NCBI GenBank assembly: GCA_932521035.1
Contig: OW051492.1
Span: forward strand, 5,704,001-5,768,000
Length of the DNA stretch: 64,000 nucleotides
Source of the DNA: Oscheius dolichura
Taxonomy: Eukaryota; Nematoda; Chromadorea; Rhabditida; Rhabditidae
Direction: 5' to 3'
Shown: piece by piece, positions 25,201 to 40,200 of the stretch
Position numbering within the stretch: position 1 is the first letter of the stretch
How the letters are laid out: each line of letters opens with the position of its first letter
Notes under the pieces: model-generated
What the model was told of the DNA's origin: nothing
Database searches by the model: none
Seen by the model: only the letters and a program-made list of their open reading frames with translations
Made by a program: the position numbers and the translations under genes

Positions 25201-28200
25201 CCTTGCCGCCGTCGAATCGAACATTCTGGCTGCACCAACTGATGATCTGGAGAAGCTGACCGCTCTCAAGAGGGACTCAATTCCTACTGTTGCTGGCAAA
25301 CTTGAAGCCGTTGGAGATGTACCTGCTGATCTGAAGGATCGTAAAGATCACTTGGCCCAGAAGTGCGCCGATGTCAACAAGGTACTTGATGAGAAGCTAC
25401 AGAAGGCTTTGGATGACCAAGAGAAGACCAATGTCGTCAGTGGCATACTGGATGACAAGAAGAAACAACTGGATACCATTGCCGAGAAGCTGCAATCTGA
25501 ACAACCATTGGCTGATGTTGACAACGAGCTACAGCAACTGAAACAGATCACTGATGAAATCAATCATTTGGCTGATCAACTTGAGAATGCTCCACAACAA
25601 CTTGCCCGTGCTGCTAATGACATCAAGCAAAAGGCTAAGGAGCTCGCTTCACCGCTTGAAAAGGCCGTTCCCAAAGAGAAGGAGCTACGAGATGACAACA
25701 AGAACCTCAAGGACCAACTGGAGAACATCTCTGCTGCTCTCAATCAGATCCATGACCACGCTCCTGAGACTCAACTGCCAGTTGTTGAACAAATTGTTCA
25801 TGACCTTGCTAAGCTACAGGATGCCGTGAAACAGCATGAGGACGCCGTTGAACATCATAGCCCTCTTGTTTCGGATTCTGATTTGGACAAGAATTTGGCT
25901 CAAAATCTGCCTGAATTGCTGAGAAAAGCTGAAGAAGAGAAGAAGACTCTGAATGAAGCTGTCCAAGTGAACACCATTGCTCCTGAAATCAAACTCATCA
26001 GTGCCGAACTCCAACAGCGACCAGAGCAAATTCCCGAAAATCTGGATGAACAACAAGCTGCTCTGGAGGATCTTGGAGCCAGAAAGGCCCGACTTGAAGC
26101 TCTGATGCAAAACATCCCTGAAGGAGCACAAGGAGATGAACTTCGTGAGAAGAGTCAATGGGATCTATCTCGTCTGAAGGACCTTCTGAACCAGCTGGGA
26201 GCCAAGGTTGGTGACAAGCTAGCTGCTCTGGCTGCGTTCAATACCAGCCGCAAGGATGCCGAAGAGAATCTTCTGGCTATTACCTCAAGACCTGAAACTG
26301 GCAAAACGCCTGAAGAAGTCATCGAACAGCTCAAACGAGATGAAGACGCTCTGGAAAAACTACGTCTATCAGTTGCTAACACCGACAGAGATGCCCTCGA
26401 TGAGCCTCAGGCTAAAGAGTACGATGATCTGATTGCCCGACTACAGAAAGCTGAAGAATTGCTAAAGGTTTGTTATTGTCTCTATTTGATCCATAATAAT
26501 TGTCATTTTTCAGCAACGTCGCGCAGCTGCCGAAGATGTACTTGACAAGCAGAAGGCCATTGAAGACTTGCATAAGAAGACCGTTCCTGCACAGTCACGC
26601 CTGGCCAAATTGATCGCAGAAGCTGACAGTCTACTAAATGATCCTGAAGGAGTTCCATCACAATATCAACCACTTGGAGATGAACTTCGCAAAGAGATCT
26701 CTATTGCCCAGGATATCGTTAGTGGACCAATTCCTGTTGCTGATGACGAGACTCTACGCTCTCTGGAGAATGCCATCAAGGCTGCTGAAGATCTGGTACC
26801 AATTCTATGGGACAGAGCTGCCTATTGGGAAGAATTCGTCACAGCTCGAAATGAGACAGATGCTGAATTGGAAAGACTGCGCCAGCCATTGGAGGACGTA
26901 CTGAACAAGCCTCGAAGAAATGTCAACGAAGCTGAGAACGATCTTCGTAATCTAACTGCTGCCAAAGGCACCTCGGACATTCTGGCTGATAAGATTCGCA
27001 ATCTGCAACGGCTCTCTGAACTACTTCATCCATTGGAGAACGCTTATGCTGATGTACGCTTCTATGATGTGGACGCCGAACAGACAGAAAAGCAGTATGA
27101 TGACATTCTCAACGAGCTGGCTGCCGAAATTGATGATGACAAGGTTCTTCACGATTCTGCCAACCACGTCAAACAGGAGCTTGCCGATCTACAGCAGATG
27201 CTTGGTCAGCCTTTGAGCAAGGATTCAATTGCTAACATTGAACAACATCAATTACCTGCTCTCAAGGCTCAAGTGCAAATGTTGAAGGAGAGAAATGACA
27301 ATGCCAGAGATGGACGCAAGCACGTGGCTCCGGATTCAGATCTACTAACTGGAGTCGAAGATGATCTTGCTAGAATGGATGCTCTCCTTGCTGATGCCAA
27401 GCAGAATGCCGATCAAATGGAAAATGATGAGATGCTGATGATTGTGACGATGAAGCTCACCCAGCTGCAAGAACTGCCTCTGGAACAACTCTCTGAAGAA
27501 CAACTACAACAGTTGGACAACGAAATTGGACAGCTGAAGGATGCTGATCAGCTACGAGAAAAGGTGGCTGCTCTCCAGAAAGCTAAAGAAGATCAGAAAC
27601 ATGCTCTGGATGAAGCCAACAAGAAGCTGCAAGAGATTGAACATGAAATTGCCGATCTCGTTCCCATCCCAGCTGCTGCTCCATCAGGAAAAGGCAAAAA
27701 AGGCAAAGGAAAGAAACAACAGCCTGCTACTGCTGAAGAAGATGCTGCTACTCTAGCTGATCGTCTTCATAAGGCCAACGAATTATCCGATCGTCTGCTG
27801 GCTCTAACACCCATTCCTGATGCGGCTCGAGTTGATGAGGCTCGCAAGAAGATCGATGACATTACTGACAAGACCAAATCCGATCTTGAGAAGAAGACAG
27901 CCGAAGAAGCCGAAGTCAAGAAGGCCACCGATGCTCTTGATGAGTTGGAGAAGACCCTTGCCGCCGTCGAATCGAACATTCTGGCTGCACCAACTGATGA
28001 TCTGGAGAAGCTGACCGCTCTCAAGAGGGACTCAATTCCTACTGTTGCTGGCAAACTTGAAGCCGTTGGAGATGTACCTGCTGATCTGAAGGATCGTAAA
28101 GATCACTTGGCCCAGAAGTGCGCCGATGTCAACAAGGTACTTGATGAGAAGCTACAGAAGGCTTTGGATGACCAAGAGAAGACCAATGTCGTCAGTGGCA

Positions 28201-31200
28201 TACTGGATGACAAGAAGAAACAACTGGATACCATTGCCGAGAAGCTGCAATCTGAACAACCATTGGCTGATGTTGACAACGAGCTACAGCAACTGAAACA
28301 GATCACTGATGAAATCAATCATTTGGCTGATCAACTTGAGAATGCTCCACAACAACTTGCCCGTGCTGCTAATGACATCAAGCAAAAGGCTAAGGAGCTC
28401 GCTTCACCGCTTGAAAAGGCCGTTCCCAAAGAGAAGGAGCTACGAGATGACAACAAGAACCTCAAGGACCAACTGGAGAACATCTCTGCTGCTCTCAATC
28501 AGATCCATGACCACGCTCCTGAGACTCAACTGCCAGTTGTTGAACAAATTGTTCATGACCTTGCTAAGCTACAGGATGCCGTGAAACAGCATGAGGACGC
28601 CGTTGAACATCATAGCCCTCTTGTTTCGGATTCTGATTTGGACAAGAATTTGGCTCAAAATCTGCCTGAATTGCTGAGAAAAGCTGAAGAAGAGAAGAAG
28701 ACTCTGAATGAAGCTGTCCAAGTGAACACCATTGCTCCTGAAATCAAACTCATCAGTGCCGAACTCCAACAGCGACCAGAGCAAATTCCCGAAAATCTGG
28801 ATGAACAACAAGCTGCTCTGGAGGATCTTGGAGCCAGAAAGGCCCGACTTGAAGCTCTGATGCAAAACATCCCTGAAGGAGCACAAGGAGATGAACTTCG
28901 TGAGAAGAGTCAATGGGATCTATCTCGTCTGAAGGACCTTCTGAACCAGCTGGGAGCCAAGGTTGGTGACAAGCTAGCTGCTCTGGCTGCGTTCAATACC
29001 AGCCGCAAGGATGCCGAAGAGAATCTTCTGGCTATTACCTCAAGACCTGAAACTGGCAAAACGCCTGAAGAAGTCATCGAACAGCTCAAACGAGATGAAG
29101 ACGCTCTGGAAAAACTACGTCTATCAGTTGCTAACACCGACAGAGATGCCCTCGATGAGCCTCAGGCTAAAGAGTACGATGATCTGATTGCCCGACTACA
29201 GAAAGCTGAAGAATTGCTAAAGGTTTGTTATTGTCTCTATTTGATCCATAATAATTGTCATTTTTCAGCAACGTCGCGCAGCTGCCGAAGATGTACTTGA
29301 CAAGCAGAAGGCCATTGAAGACTTGCATAAGAAGACCGTTCCTGCACAGTCACGCCTGGCCAAATTGATCGCAGAAGCTGACAGTCTACTAAATGATCCT
29401 GAAGGAGTTCCATCACAATATCAACCACTTGGAGATGAACTTCGCAAAGAGATCTCTATTGCCCAGGATATCGTTAGTGGACCAATTCCTGTTGCTGATG
29501 ACGAGACTCTACGCTCTCTGGAGAATGCCATCAAGGCTGCTGAAGATCTGGTACCAATTCTATGGGACAGAGCTGCCTATTGGGAAGAATTCGTCACAGC
29601 TCGAAATGAGACAGATGCTGAATTGGAAAGACTGCGCCAGCCATTGGAGGACGTACTGAACAAGCCTCGAAGAAATGTCAACGAAGCTGAGAACGATCTT
29701 CGTAATCTAACTGCTGCCAAAGGCACCTCGGACATTCTGGCTGATAAGATTCGCAATCTGCAACGGCTCTCTGAACTACTTCATCCATTGGAGAACGCTT
29801 ATGCTGATGTACGCTTCTATGATGTGGACGCCGAACAGACAGAAAAGCAGTATGATGACATTCTCAACGAGCTGGCTGCCGAAATTGATGATGACAAGGT
29901 TCTTCACGATTCTGCCAACCACGTCAAACAGGAGCTTGCCGATCTACAGCAGATGCTTGGTCAGCCTTTGAGCAAGGATTCAATTGCTAACATTGAACAA
30001 CATCAATTACCTGCTCTCAAGGCTCAAGTGCAAATGTTGAAGGAGAGAAATGACAATGCCAGAGATGGACGCAAGCACGTGGCTCCGGATTCAGATCTAC
30101 TAACTGGAGTCGAAGATGATCTTGCTAGAATGGATGCTCTCCTTGCTGATGCCAAGCAGAATGCCGATCAAATGGAAAATGATGAGATGCTGATGATTGT
30201 GACGATGAAGCTCACCCAGCTGCAAGAACTGCCTCTGGAACAACTCTCTGAAGAACAACTACAACAGTTGGACAACGAAATTGGACAGCTGAAGGATGCT
30301 GATCAGCTACGAGAAAAGGTGGCTGCTCTCCAGAAAGCTAAAGAAGATCAGAAACATGCTCTGGATGAAGCCAACAAGAAGCTGCAAGAGATTGAACATG
30401 AAATTGCCGATCTCGTTCCCATCCCAGCTGCTGCTCCATCAGGAAAAGGCAAAAAAGGCAAAGGAAAGAAACAACAGCCTGCTACTGCTGAAGAAGATGC
30501 TGCTACTCTAGCTGATCGTCTTCATAAGGCCAACGAATTATCCGATCGTCTGCTGGCTCTAACACCCATTCCTGATGCGGCTCGAGTTGATGAGGCTCGC
30601 AAGAAGATCGATGACATTACTGACAAGACCAAATCCGATCTTGAGAAGAAGACAGCCGAAGAAGCCGAAGTCAAGAAGGCCACCGATGCTCTTGATGAGT
30701 TGGAGAAGACCCTTGCCGCCGTCGAATCGAACATTCTGGCTGCACCAACTGATGATCTGGAGAAGCTGACCGCTCTCAAGAGGGACTCAATTCCTACTGT
30801 TGCTGGCAAACTTGAAGCCGTTGGAGATGTACCTGCTGATCTGAAGGATCGTAAAGATCACTTGGCCCAGAAGTGCGCCGATGTCAACAAGGTACTTGAT
30901 GAGAAGCTACAGAAGGCTTTGGATGACCAAGAGAAGACCAATGTCGTCAGTGGCATACTGGATGACAAGAAGAAACAACTGGATACCATTGCCGAGAAGC
31001 TGCAATCTGAACAACCATTGGCTGATGTTGACAACGAGCTACAGCAACTGAAACAGATCACTGATGAAATCAATCATTTGGCTGATCAACTTGAGAATGC
31101 TCCACAACAACTTGCCCGTGCTGCTAATGACATCAAGCAAAAGGCTAAGGAGCTCGCTTCACCGCTTGAAAAGGCCGTTCCCAAAGAGAAGGAGCTACGA

Positions 31201-34200
31201 GATGACAACAAGAACCTCAAGGACCAACTGGAGAACATCTCTGCTGCTCTCAATCAGATCCATGACCACGCTCCTGAGACTCAACTGCCAGTTGTTGAAC
31301 AAATTGTTCATGACCTTGCTAAGCTACAGGATGCCGTGAAACAGCATGAGGACGCCGTTGAACATCATAGCCCTCTTGTTTCGGATTCTGATTTGGACAA
31401 GAATTTGGCTCAAAATCTGCCTGAATTGCTGAGAAAAGCTGAAGAAGAGAAGAAGACTCTGAATGAAGCTGTCCAAGTGAACACCATTGCTCCTGAAATC
31501 AAACTCATCAGTGCCGAACTCCAACAGCGACCAGAGCAAATTCCCGAAAATCTGGATGAACAACAAGCTGCTCTGGAGGATCTTGGAGCCAGAAAGGCCC
31601 GACTTGAAGCTCTGATGCAAAACATCCCTGAAGGAGCACAAGGAGATGAACTTCGTGAGAAGAGTCAATGGGATCTATCTCGTCTGAAGGACCTTCTGAA
31701 CCAGCTGGGAGCCAAGGTTGGTGACAAGCTAGCTGCTCTGGCTGCGTTCAATACCAGCCGCAAGGATGCCGAAGAGAATCTTCTGGCTATTACCTCAAGA
31801 CCTGAAACTGGCAAAACGCCTGAAGAAGTCATCGAACAGCTCAAACGAGATGAAGACGCTCTGGAAAAACTACGTCTATCAGTTGCTAACACCGACAGAG
31901 ATGCCCTCGATGAGCCTCAGGCTAAAGAGTACGATGATCTGATTGCCCGACTACAGAAAGCTGAAGAATTGCTAAAGGTTTGTTATTGTCTCTATTTGAT
32001 CCATAATAATTGTCATTTTTCAGCAACGTCGCGCAGCTGCCGAAGATGTACTTGACAAGCAGAAGGCCATTGAAGACTTGCATAAGAAGACCGTTCCTGC
32101 ACAGTCACGCCTGGCCAAATTGATCGCAGAAGCTGACAGTCTACTAAATGATCCTGAAGGAGTTCCATCACAATATCAACCACTTGGAGATGAACTTCGC
32201 AAAGAGATCTCTATTGCCCAGGATATCGTTAGTGGACCAATTCCTGTTGCTGATGACGAGACTCTACGCTCTCTGGAGAATGCCATCAAGGCTGCTGAAG
32301 ATCTGGTACCAATTCTATGGGACAGAGCTGCCTATTGGGAAGAATTCGTCACAGCTCGAAATGAGACAGATGCTGAATTGGAAAGACTGCGCCAGCCATT
32401 GGAGGACGTACTGAACAAGCCTCGAAGAAATGTCAACGAAGCTGAGAACGATCTTCGTAATCTAACTGCTGCCAAAGGCACCTCGGACATTCTGGCTGAT
32501 AAGATTCGCAATCTGCAACGGCTCTCTGAACTACTTCATCCATTGGAGAACGCTTATGCTGATGTACGCTTCTATGATGTGGACGCCGAACAGACAGAAA
32601 AGCAGTATGATGACATTCTCAACGAGCTGGCTGCCGAAATTGATGATGACAAGGTTCTTCACGATTCTGCCAACCACGTCAAACAGGAGCTTGCCGATCT
32701 ACAGCAGATGCTTGGTCAGCCTTTGAGCAAGGATTCAATTGCTAACATTGAACAACATCAATTACCTGCTCTCAAGGCTCAAGTGCAAATGTTGAAGGAG
32801 AGAAATGACAATGCCAGAGATGGACGCAAGCACGTGGCTCCGGATTCAGATCTACTAACTGGAGTCGAAGATGATCTTGCTAGAATGGATGCTCTCCTTG
32901 CTGATGCCAAGCAGAATGCCGATCAAATGGAAAATGATGAGATGCTGATGATTGTGACGATGAAGCTCACCCAGCTGCAAGAACTGCCTCTGGAACAACT
33001 CTCTGAAGAACAACTACAACAGTTGGACAACGAAATTGGACAGCTGAAGGATGCTGATCAGCTACGAGAAAAGGTGGCTGCTCTCCAGAAAGCTAAAGAA
33101 GATCAGAAACATGCTCTGGATGAAGCCAACAAGAAGCTGCAAGAGATTGAACATGAAATTGCCGATCTCGTTCCCATCCCAGCTGCTGCTCCATCAGGAA
33201 AAGGCAAAAAAGGCAAAGGAAAGAAACAACAGCCTGCTACTGCTGAAGAAGATGCTGCTACTCTAGCTGATCGTCTTCATAAGGCCAACGAATTATCCGA
33301 TCGTCTGCTGGCTCTAACACCCATTCCTGATGCGGCTCGAGTTGATGAGGCTCGCAAGAAGATCGATGACATTACTGACAAGACCAAATCCGATCTTGAG
33401 AAGAAGACAGCCGAAGAAGCCGAAGTCAAGAAGGCCACCGATGCTCTTGATGAGTTGGAGAAGACCCTTGCCGCCGTCGAATCGAACATTCTGGCTGCAC
33501 CAACTGATGATCTGGAGAAGCTGACCGCTCTCAAGAGGGACTCAATTCCTACTGTTGCTGGCAAACTTGAAGCCGTTGGAGATGTACCTGCTGATCTGAA
33601 GGATCGTAAAGATCACTTGGCCCAGAAGTGCGCCGATGTCAACAAGGTACTTGATGAGAAGCTACAGAAGGCTTTGGATGACCAAGAGAAGACCAATGTC
33701 GTCAGTGGCATACTGGATGACAAGAAGAAACAACTGGATACCATTGCCGAGAAGCTGCAATCTGAACAACCATTGGCTGATGTTGACAACGAGCTACAGC
33801 AACTGAAACAGATCACTGATGAAATCAATCATTTGGCTGATCAACTTGAGAATGCTCCACAACAACTTGCCCGTGCTGCTAATGACATCAAGCAAAAGGC
33901 TAAGGAGCTCGCTTCACCGCTTGAAAAGGCCGTTCCCAAAGAGAAGGAGCTACGAGATGACAACAAGAACCTCAAGGACCAACTGGAGAACATCTCTGCT
34001 GCTCTCAATCAGATCCATGACCACGCTCCTGAGACTCAACTGCCAGTTGTTGAACAAATTGTTCATGACCTTGCTAAGCTACAGGATGCCGTGAAACAGC
34101 ATGAGGACGCCGTTGAACATCATAGCCCTCTTGTTTCGGATTCTGATTTGGACAAGAATTTGGCTCAAAATCTGCCTGAATTGCTGAGAAAAGCTGAAGA

Positions 34201-37200
34201 AGAGAAGAAGACTCTGAATGAAGCTGTCCAAGTGAACACCATTGCTCCTGAAATCAAACTCATCAGTGCCGAACTCCAACAGCGACCAGAGCAAATTCCC
34301 GAAAATCTGGATGAACAACAAGCTGCTCTGGAGGATCTTGGAGCCAGAAAGGCCCGACTTGAAGCTCTGATGCAAAACATCCCTGAAGGAGCACAAGGAG
34401 ATGAACTTCGTGAGAAGAGTCAATGGGATCTATCTCGTCTGAAGGACCTTCTGAACCAGCTGGGAGCCAAGGTTGGTGACAAGCTAGCTGCTCTGGCTGC
34501 GTTCAATACCAGCCGCAAGGATGCCGAAGAGAATCTTCTGGCTATTACCTCAAGACCTGAAACTGGCAAAACGCCTGAAGAAGTCATCGAACAGCTCAAA
34601 CGAGATGAAGACGCTCTGGAAAAACTACGTCTATCAGTTGCTAACACCGACAGAGATGCCCTCGATGAGCCTCAGGCTAAAGAGTACGATGATCTGATTG
34701 CCCGACTACAGAAAGCTGAAGAATTGCTAAAGGTTTGTTATTGTCTCTATTTGATCCATAATAATTGTCATTTTTCAGCAACGTCGCGCAGCTGCCGAAG
34801 ATGTACTTGACAAGCAGAAGGCCATTGAAGACTTGCATAAGAAGACCGTTCCTGCACAGTCACGCCTGGCCAAATTGATCGCAGAAGCTGACAGTCTACT
34901 AAATGATCCTGAAGGAGTTCCATCACAATATCAACCACTTGGAGATGAACTTCGCAAAGAGATCTCTATTGCCCAGGATATCGTTAGTGGACCAATTCCT
35001 GTTGCTGATGACGAGACTCTACGCTCTCTGGAGAATGCCATCAAGGCTGCTGAAGATCTGGTACCAATTCTATGGGACAGAGCTGCCTATTGGGAAGAAT
35101 TCGTCACAGCTCGAAATGAGACAGATGCTGAATTGGAAAGACTGCGCCAGCCATTGGAGGACGTACTGAACAAGCCTCGAAGAAATGTCAACGAAGCTGA
35201 GAACGATCTTCGTAATCTAACTGCTGCCAAAGGCACCTCGGACATTCTGGCTGATAAGATTCGCAATCTGCAACGGCTCTCTGAACTACTTCATCCATTG
35301 GAGAACGCTTATGCTGATGTACGCTTCTATGATGTGGACGCCGAACAGACAGAAAAGCAGTATGATGACATTCTCAACGAGCTGGCTGCCGAAATTGATG
35401 ATGACAAGGTTCTTCACGATTCTGCCAACCACGTCAAACAGGAGCTTGCCGATCTACAGCAGATGCTTGGTCAGCCTTTGAGCAAGGATTCAATTGCTAA
35501 CATTGAACAACATCAATTACCTGCTCTCAAGGCTCAAGTGCAAATGTTGAAGGAGAGAAATGACAATGCCAGAGATGGACGCAAGCACGTGGCTCCGGAT
35601 TCAGATCTACTAACTGGAGTCGAAGATGATCTTGCTAGAATGGATGCTCTCCTTGCTGATGCCAAGCAGAATGCCGATCAAATGGAAAATGATGAGATGC
35701 TGATGATTGTGACGATGAAGCTCACCCAGCTGCAAGAACTGCCTCTGGAACAACTCTCTGAAGAACAACTACAACAGTTGGACAACGAAATTGGACAGCT
35801 GAAGGATGCTGATCAGCTACGAGAAAAGGTGGCTGCTCTCCAGAAAGCTAAAGAAGATCAGAAACATGCTCTGGATGAAGCCAACAAGAAGCTGCAAGAG
35901 ATTGAACATGAAATTGCCGATCTCGTTCCCATCCCAGCTGCTGCTCCATCAGGAAAAGGCAAAAAAGGCAAAGGAAAGAAACAACAGCCTGCTACTGCTG
36001 AAGAAGATGCTGCTACTCTAGCTGATCGTCTTCATAAGGCCAACGAATTATCCGATCGTCTGCTGGCTCTAACACCCATTCCTGATGCGGCTCGAGTTGA
36101 TGAGGCTCGCAAGAAGATCGATGACATTACTGACAAGACCAAATCCGATCTTGAGAAGAAGACAGCCGAAGAAGCCGAAGTCAAGAAGGCCACCGATGCT
36201 CTTGATGAGTTGGAGAAGACCCTTGCCGCCGTCGAATCGAACATTCTGGCTGCACCAACTGATGATCTGGAGAAGCTGACCGCTCTCAAGAGGGACTCAA
36301 TTCCTACTGTTGCTGGCAAACTTGAAGCCGTTGGAGATGTACCTGCTGATCTGAAGGATCGTAAAGATCACTTGGCCCAGAAGTGCGCCGATGTCAACAA
36401 GGTACTTGATGAGAAGCTACAGAAGGCTTTGGATGACCAAGAGAAGACCAATGTCGTCAGTGGCATACTGGATGACAAGAAGAAACAACTGGATACCATT
36501 GCCGAGAAGCTGCAATCTGAACAACCATTGGCTGATGTTGACAACGAGCTACAGCAACTGAAACAGATCACTGATGAAATCAATCATTTGGCTGATCAAC
36601 TTGAGAATGCTCCACAACAACTTGCCCGTGCTGCTAATGACATCAAGCAAAAGGCTAAGGAGCTCGCTTCACCGCTTGAAAAGGCCGTTCCCAAAGAGAA
36701 GGAGCTACGAGATGACAACAAGAACCTCAAGGACCAACTGGAGAACATCTCTGCTGCTCTCAATCAGATCCATGACCACGCTCCTGAGACTCAACTGCCA
36801 GTTGTTGAACAAATTGTTCATGACCTTGCTAAGCTACAGGATGCCGTGAAACAGCATGAGGACGCCGTTGAACATCATAGCCCTCTTGTTTCGGATTCTG
36901 ATTTGGACAAGAATTTGGCTCAAAATCTGCCTGAATTGCTGAGAAAAGCTGAAGAAGAGAAGAAGACTCTGAATGAAGCTGTCCAAGTGAACACCATTGC
37001 TCCTGAAATCAAACTCATCAGTGCCGAACTCCAACAGCGACCAGAGCAAATTCCCGAAAATCTGGATGAACAACAAGCTGCTCTGGAGGATCTTGGAGCC
37101 AGAAAGGCCCGACTTGAAGCTCTGATGCAAAACATCCCTGAAGGAGCACAAGGAGATGAACTTCGTGAGAAGAGTCAATGGGATCTATCTCGTCTGAAGG

Positions 37201-40200
37201 ACCTTCTGAACCAGCTGGGAGCCAAGGTTGGTGACAAGCTAGCTGCTCTGGCTGCGTTCAATACCAGCCGCAAGGATGCCGAAGAGAATCTTCTGGCTAT
37301 TACCTCAAGACCTGAAACTGGCAAAACGCCTGAAGAAGTCATCGAACAGCTCAAACGAGATGAAGACGCTCTGGAAAAACTACGTCTATCAGTTGCTAAC
37401 ACCGACAGAGATGCCCTCGATGAGCCTCAGGCTAAAGAGTACGATGATCTGATTGCCCGACTACAGAAAGCTGAAGAATTGCTAAAGGTTTGTTATTGTC
37501 TCTATTTGATCCATAATAATTGTCATTTTTCAGCAACGTCGCGCAGCTGCCGAAGATGTACTTGACAAGCAGAAGGCCATTGAAGACTTGCATAAGAAGA
37601 CCGTTCCTGCACAGTCACGCCTGGCCAAATTGATCGCAGAAGCTGACAGTCTACTAAATGATCCTGAAGGAGTTCCATCACAATATCAACCACTTGGAGA
37701 TGAACTTCGCAAAGAGATCTCTATTGCCCAGGATATCGTTAGTGGACCAATTCCTGTTGCTGATGACGAGACTCTACGCTCTCTGGAGAATGCCATCAAG
37801 GCTGCTGAAGATCTGGTACCAATTCTATGGGACAGAGCTGCCTATTGGGAAGAATTCGTCACAGCTCGAAATGAGACAGATGCTGAATTGGAAAGACTGC
37901 GCCAGCCATTGGAGGACGTACTGAACAAGCCTCGAAGAAATGTCAACGAAGCTGAGAACGATCTTCGTAATCTAACTGCTGCCAAAGGCACCTCGGACAT
38001 TCTGGCTGATAAGATTCGCAATCTGCAACGGCTCTCTGAACTACTTCATCCATTGGAGAACGCTTATGCTGATGTACGCTTCTATGATGTGGACGCCGAA
38101 CAGACAGAAAAGCAGTATGATGACATTCTCAACGAGCTGGCTGCCGAAATTGATGATGACAAGGTTCTTCACGATTCTGCCAACCACGTCAAACAGGAGC
38201 TTGCCGATCTACAGCAGATGCTTGGTCAGCCTTTGAGCAAGGATTCAATTGCTAACATTGAACAACATCAATTACCTGCTCTCAAGGCTCAAGTGCAAAT
38301 GTTGAAGGAGAGAAATGACAATGCCAGAGATGGACGCAAGCACGTGGCTCCGGATTCAGATCTACTAACTGGAGTCGAAGATGATCTTGCTAGAATGGAT
38401 GCTCTCCTTGCTGATGCCAAGCAGAATGCCGATCAAATGGAAAATGATGAGATGCTGATGATTGTGACGATGAAGCTCACCCAGCTGCAAGAACTGCCTC
38501 TGGAACAACTCTCTGAAGAACAACTACAACAGTTGGACAACGAAATTGGACAGCTGAAGGATGCTGATCAGCTACGAGAAAAGGTGGCTGCTCTCCAGAA
38601 AGCTAAAGAAGATCAGAAACATGCTCTGGATGAAGCCAACAAGAAGCTGCAAGAGATTGAACATGAAATTGCCGATCTCGTTCCCATCCCAGCTGCTGCT
38701 CCATCAGGAAAAGGCAAAAAAGGCAAAGGAAAGAAACAACAGCCTGCTACTGCTGAAGAAGATGCTGCTACTCTAGCTGATCGTCTTCATAAGGCCAACG
38801 AATTATCCGATCGTCTGCTGGCTCTAACACCCATTCCTGATGCGGCTCGAGTTGATGAGGCTCGCAAGAAGATCGATGACATTACTGACAAGACCAAATC
38901 CGATCTTGAGAAGAAGACAGCCGAAGAAGCCGAAGTCAAGAAGGCCACCGATGCTCTTGATGAGTTGGAGAAGACCCTTGCCGCCGTCGAATCGAACATT
39001 CTGGCTGCACCAACTGATGATCTGGAGAAGCTGACCGCTCTCAAGAGGGACTCAATTCCTACTGTTGCTGGCAAACTTGAAGCCGTTGGAGATGTACCTG
39101 CTGATCTGAAGGATCGTAAAGATCACTTGGCCCAGAAGTGCGCCGATGTCAACAAGGTACTTGATGAGAAGCTACAGAAGGCTTTGGATGACCAAGAGAA
39201 GACCAATGTCGTCAGTGGCATACTGGATGACAAGAAGAAACAACTGGATACCATTGCCGAGAAGCTGCAATCTGAACAACCATTGGCTGATGTTGACAAC
39301 GAGCTACAGCAACTGAAACAGATCACTGATGAAATCAATCATTTGGCTGATCAACTTGAGAATGCTCCACAACAACTTGCCCGTGCTGCTAATGACATCA
39401 AGCAAAAGGCTAAGGAGCTCGCTTCACCGCTTGAAAAGGCCGTTCCCAAAGAGAAGGAGCTACGAGATGACAACAAGAACCTCAAGGACCAATTGGAGAA
39501 CATCTCTGCTGCTCTCAATCAGATCCATGACCACGCTCCTGAGACTCAACTGCCAGTTGTTGAACAAATTGTTCATGACCTTGCTAAGCTACAGGATGCC
39601 GTGAAACAGCATGAGGACGCCGTTGAACATCATAGCCCTCTTGTTTCGGATTCTGATTTGGACAAGAATTTGGCTCAAAATCTGCCTGAATTGCTGAGAA
39701 AAGCTGAAGAAGAGAAGAAGACTCTGAATGAAGCTGTCCAAGTGAACACCATTGCTCCTGAAATCAAACTCATCAGTGCCGAACTCCAACAGCGACCAGA
39801 GCAAATTCCCGAAAATCTGGATGAACAACAAGCTGCTCTGGAGGATCTTGGAGCCAGAAAGGCCCGACTTGAAGCTCTGATGCAAAACATCCCTGAAGGA
39901 GCACAAGGAGATGAACTTCGTGAGAAGAGTCAATGGGATCTATCTCGTCTGAAGGACCTTCTGAACCAGCTGGGAGCCAAGGTTGGTGACAAGCTAGCTG
40001 CTCTGGCTGCGTTCAATACCAGCCGCAAGGATGCCGAAGAGAATCTTCTGGCTATTACCTCAAGACCTGAAACTGGCAAAACGCCTGAAGAAGTCATCGA
40101 ACAGCTCAAACGAGATGAAGACGCTCTGGAAAAACTACGTCTATCAGTTGCTAACACCGACAGAGATGCCCTCGATGAGCCTCAGGCTAAAGAGTACGAT

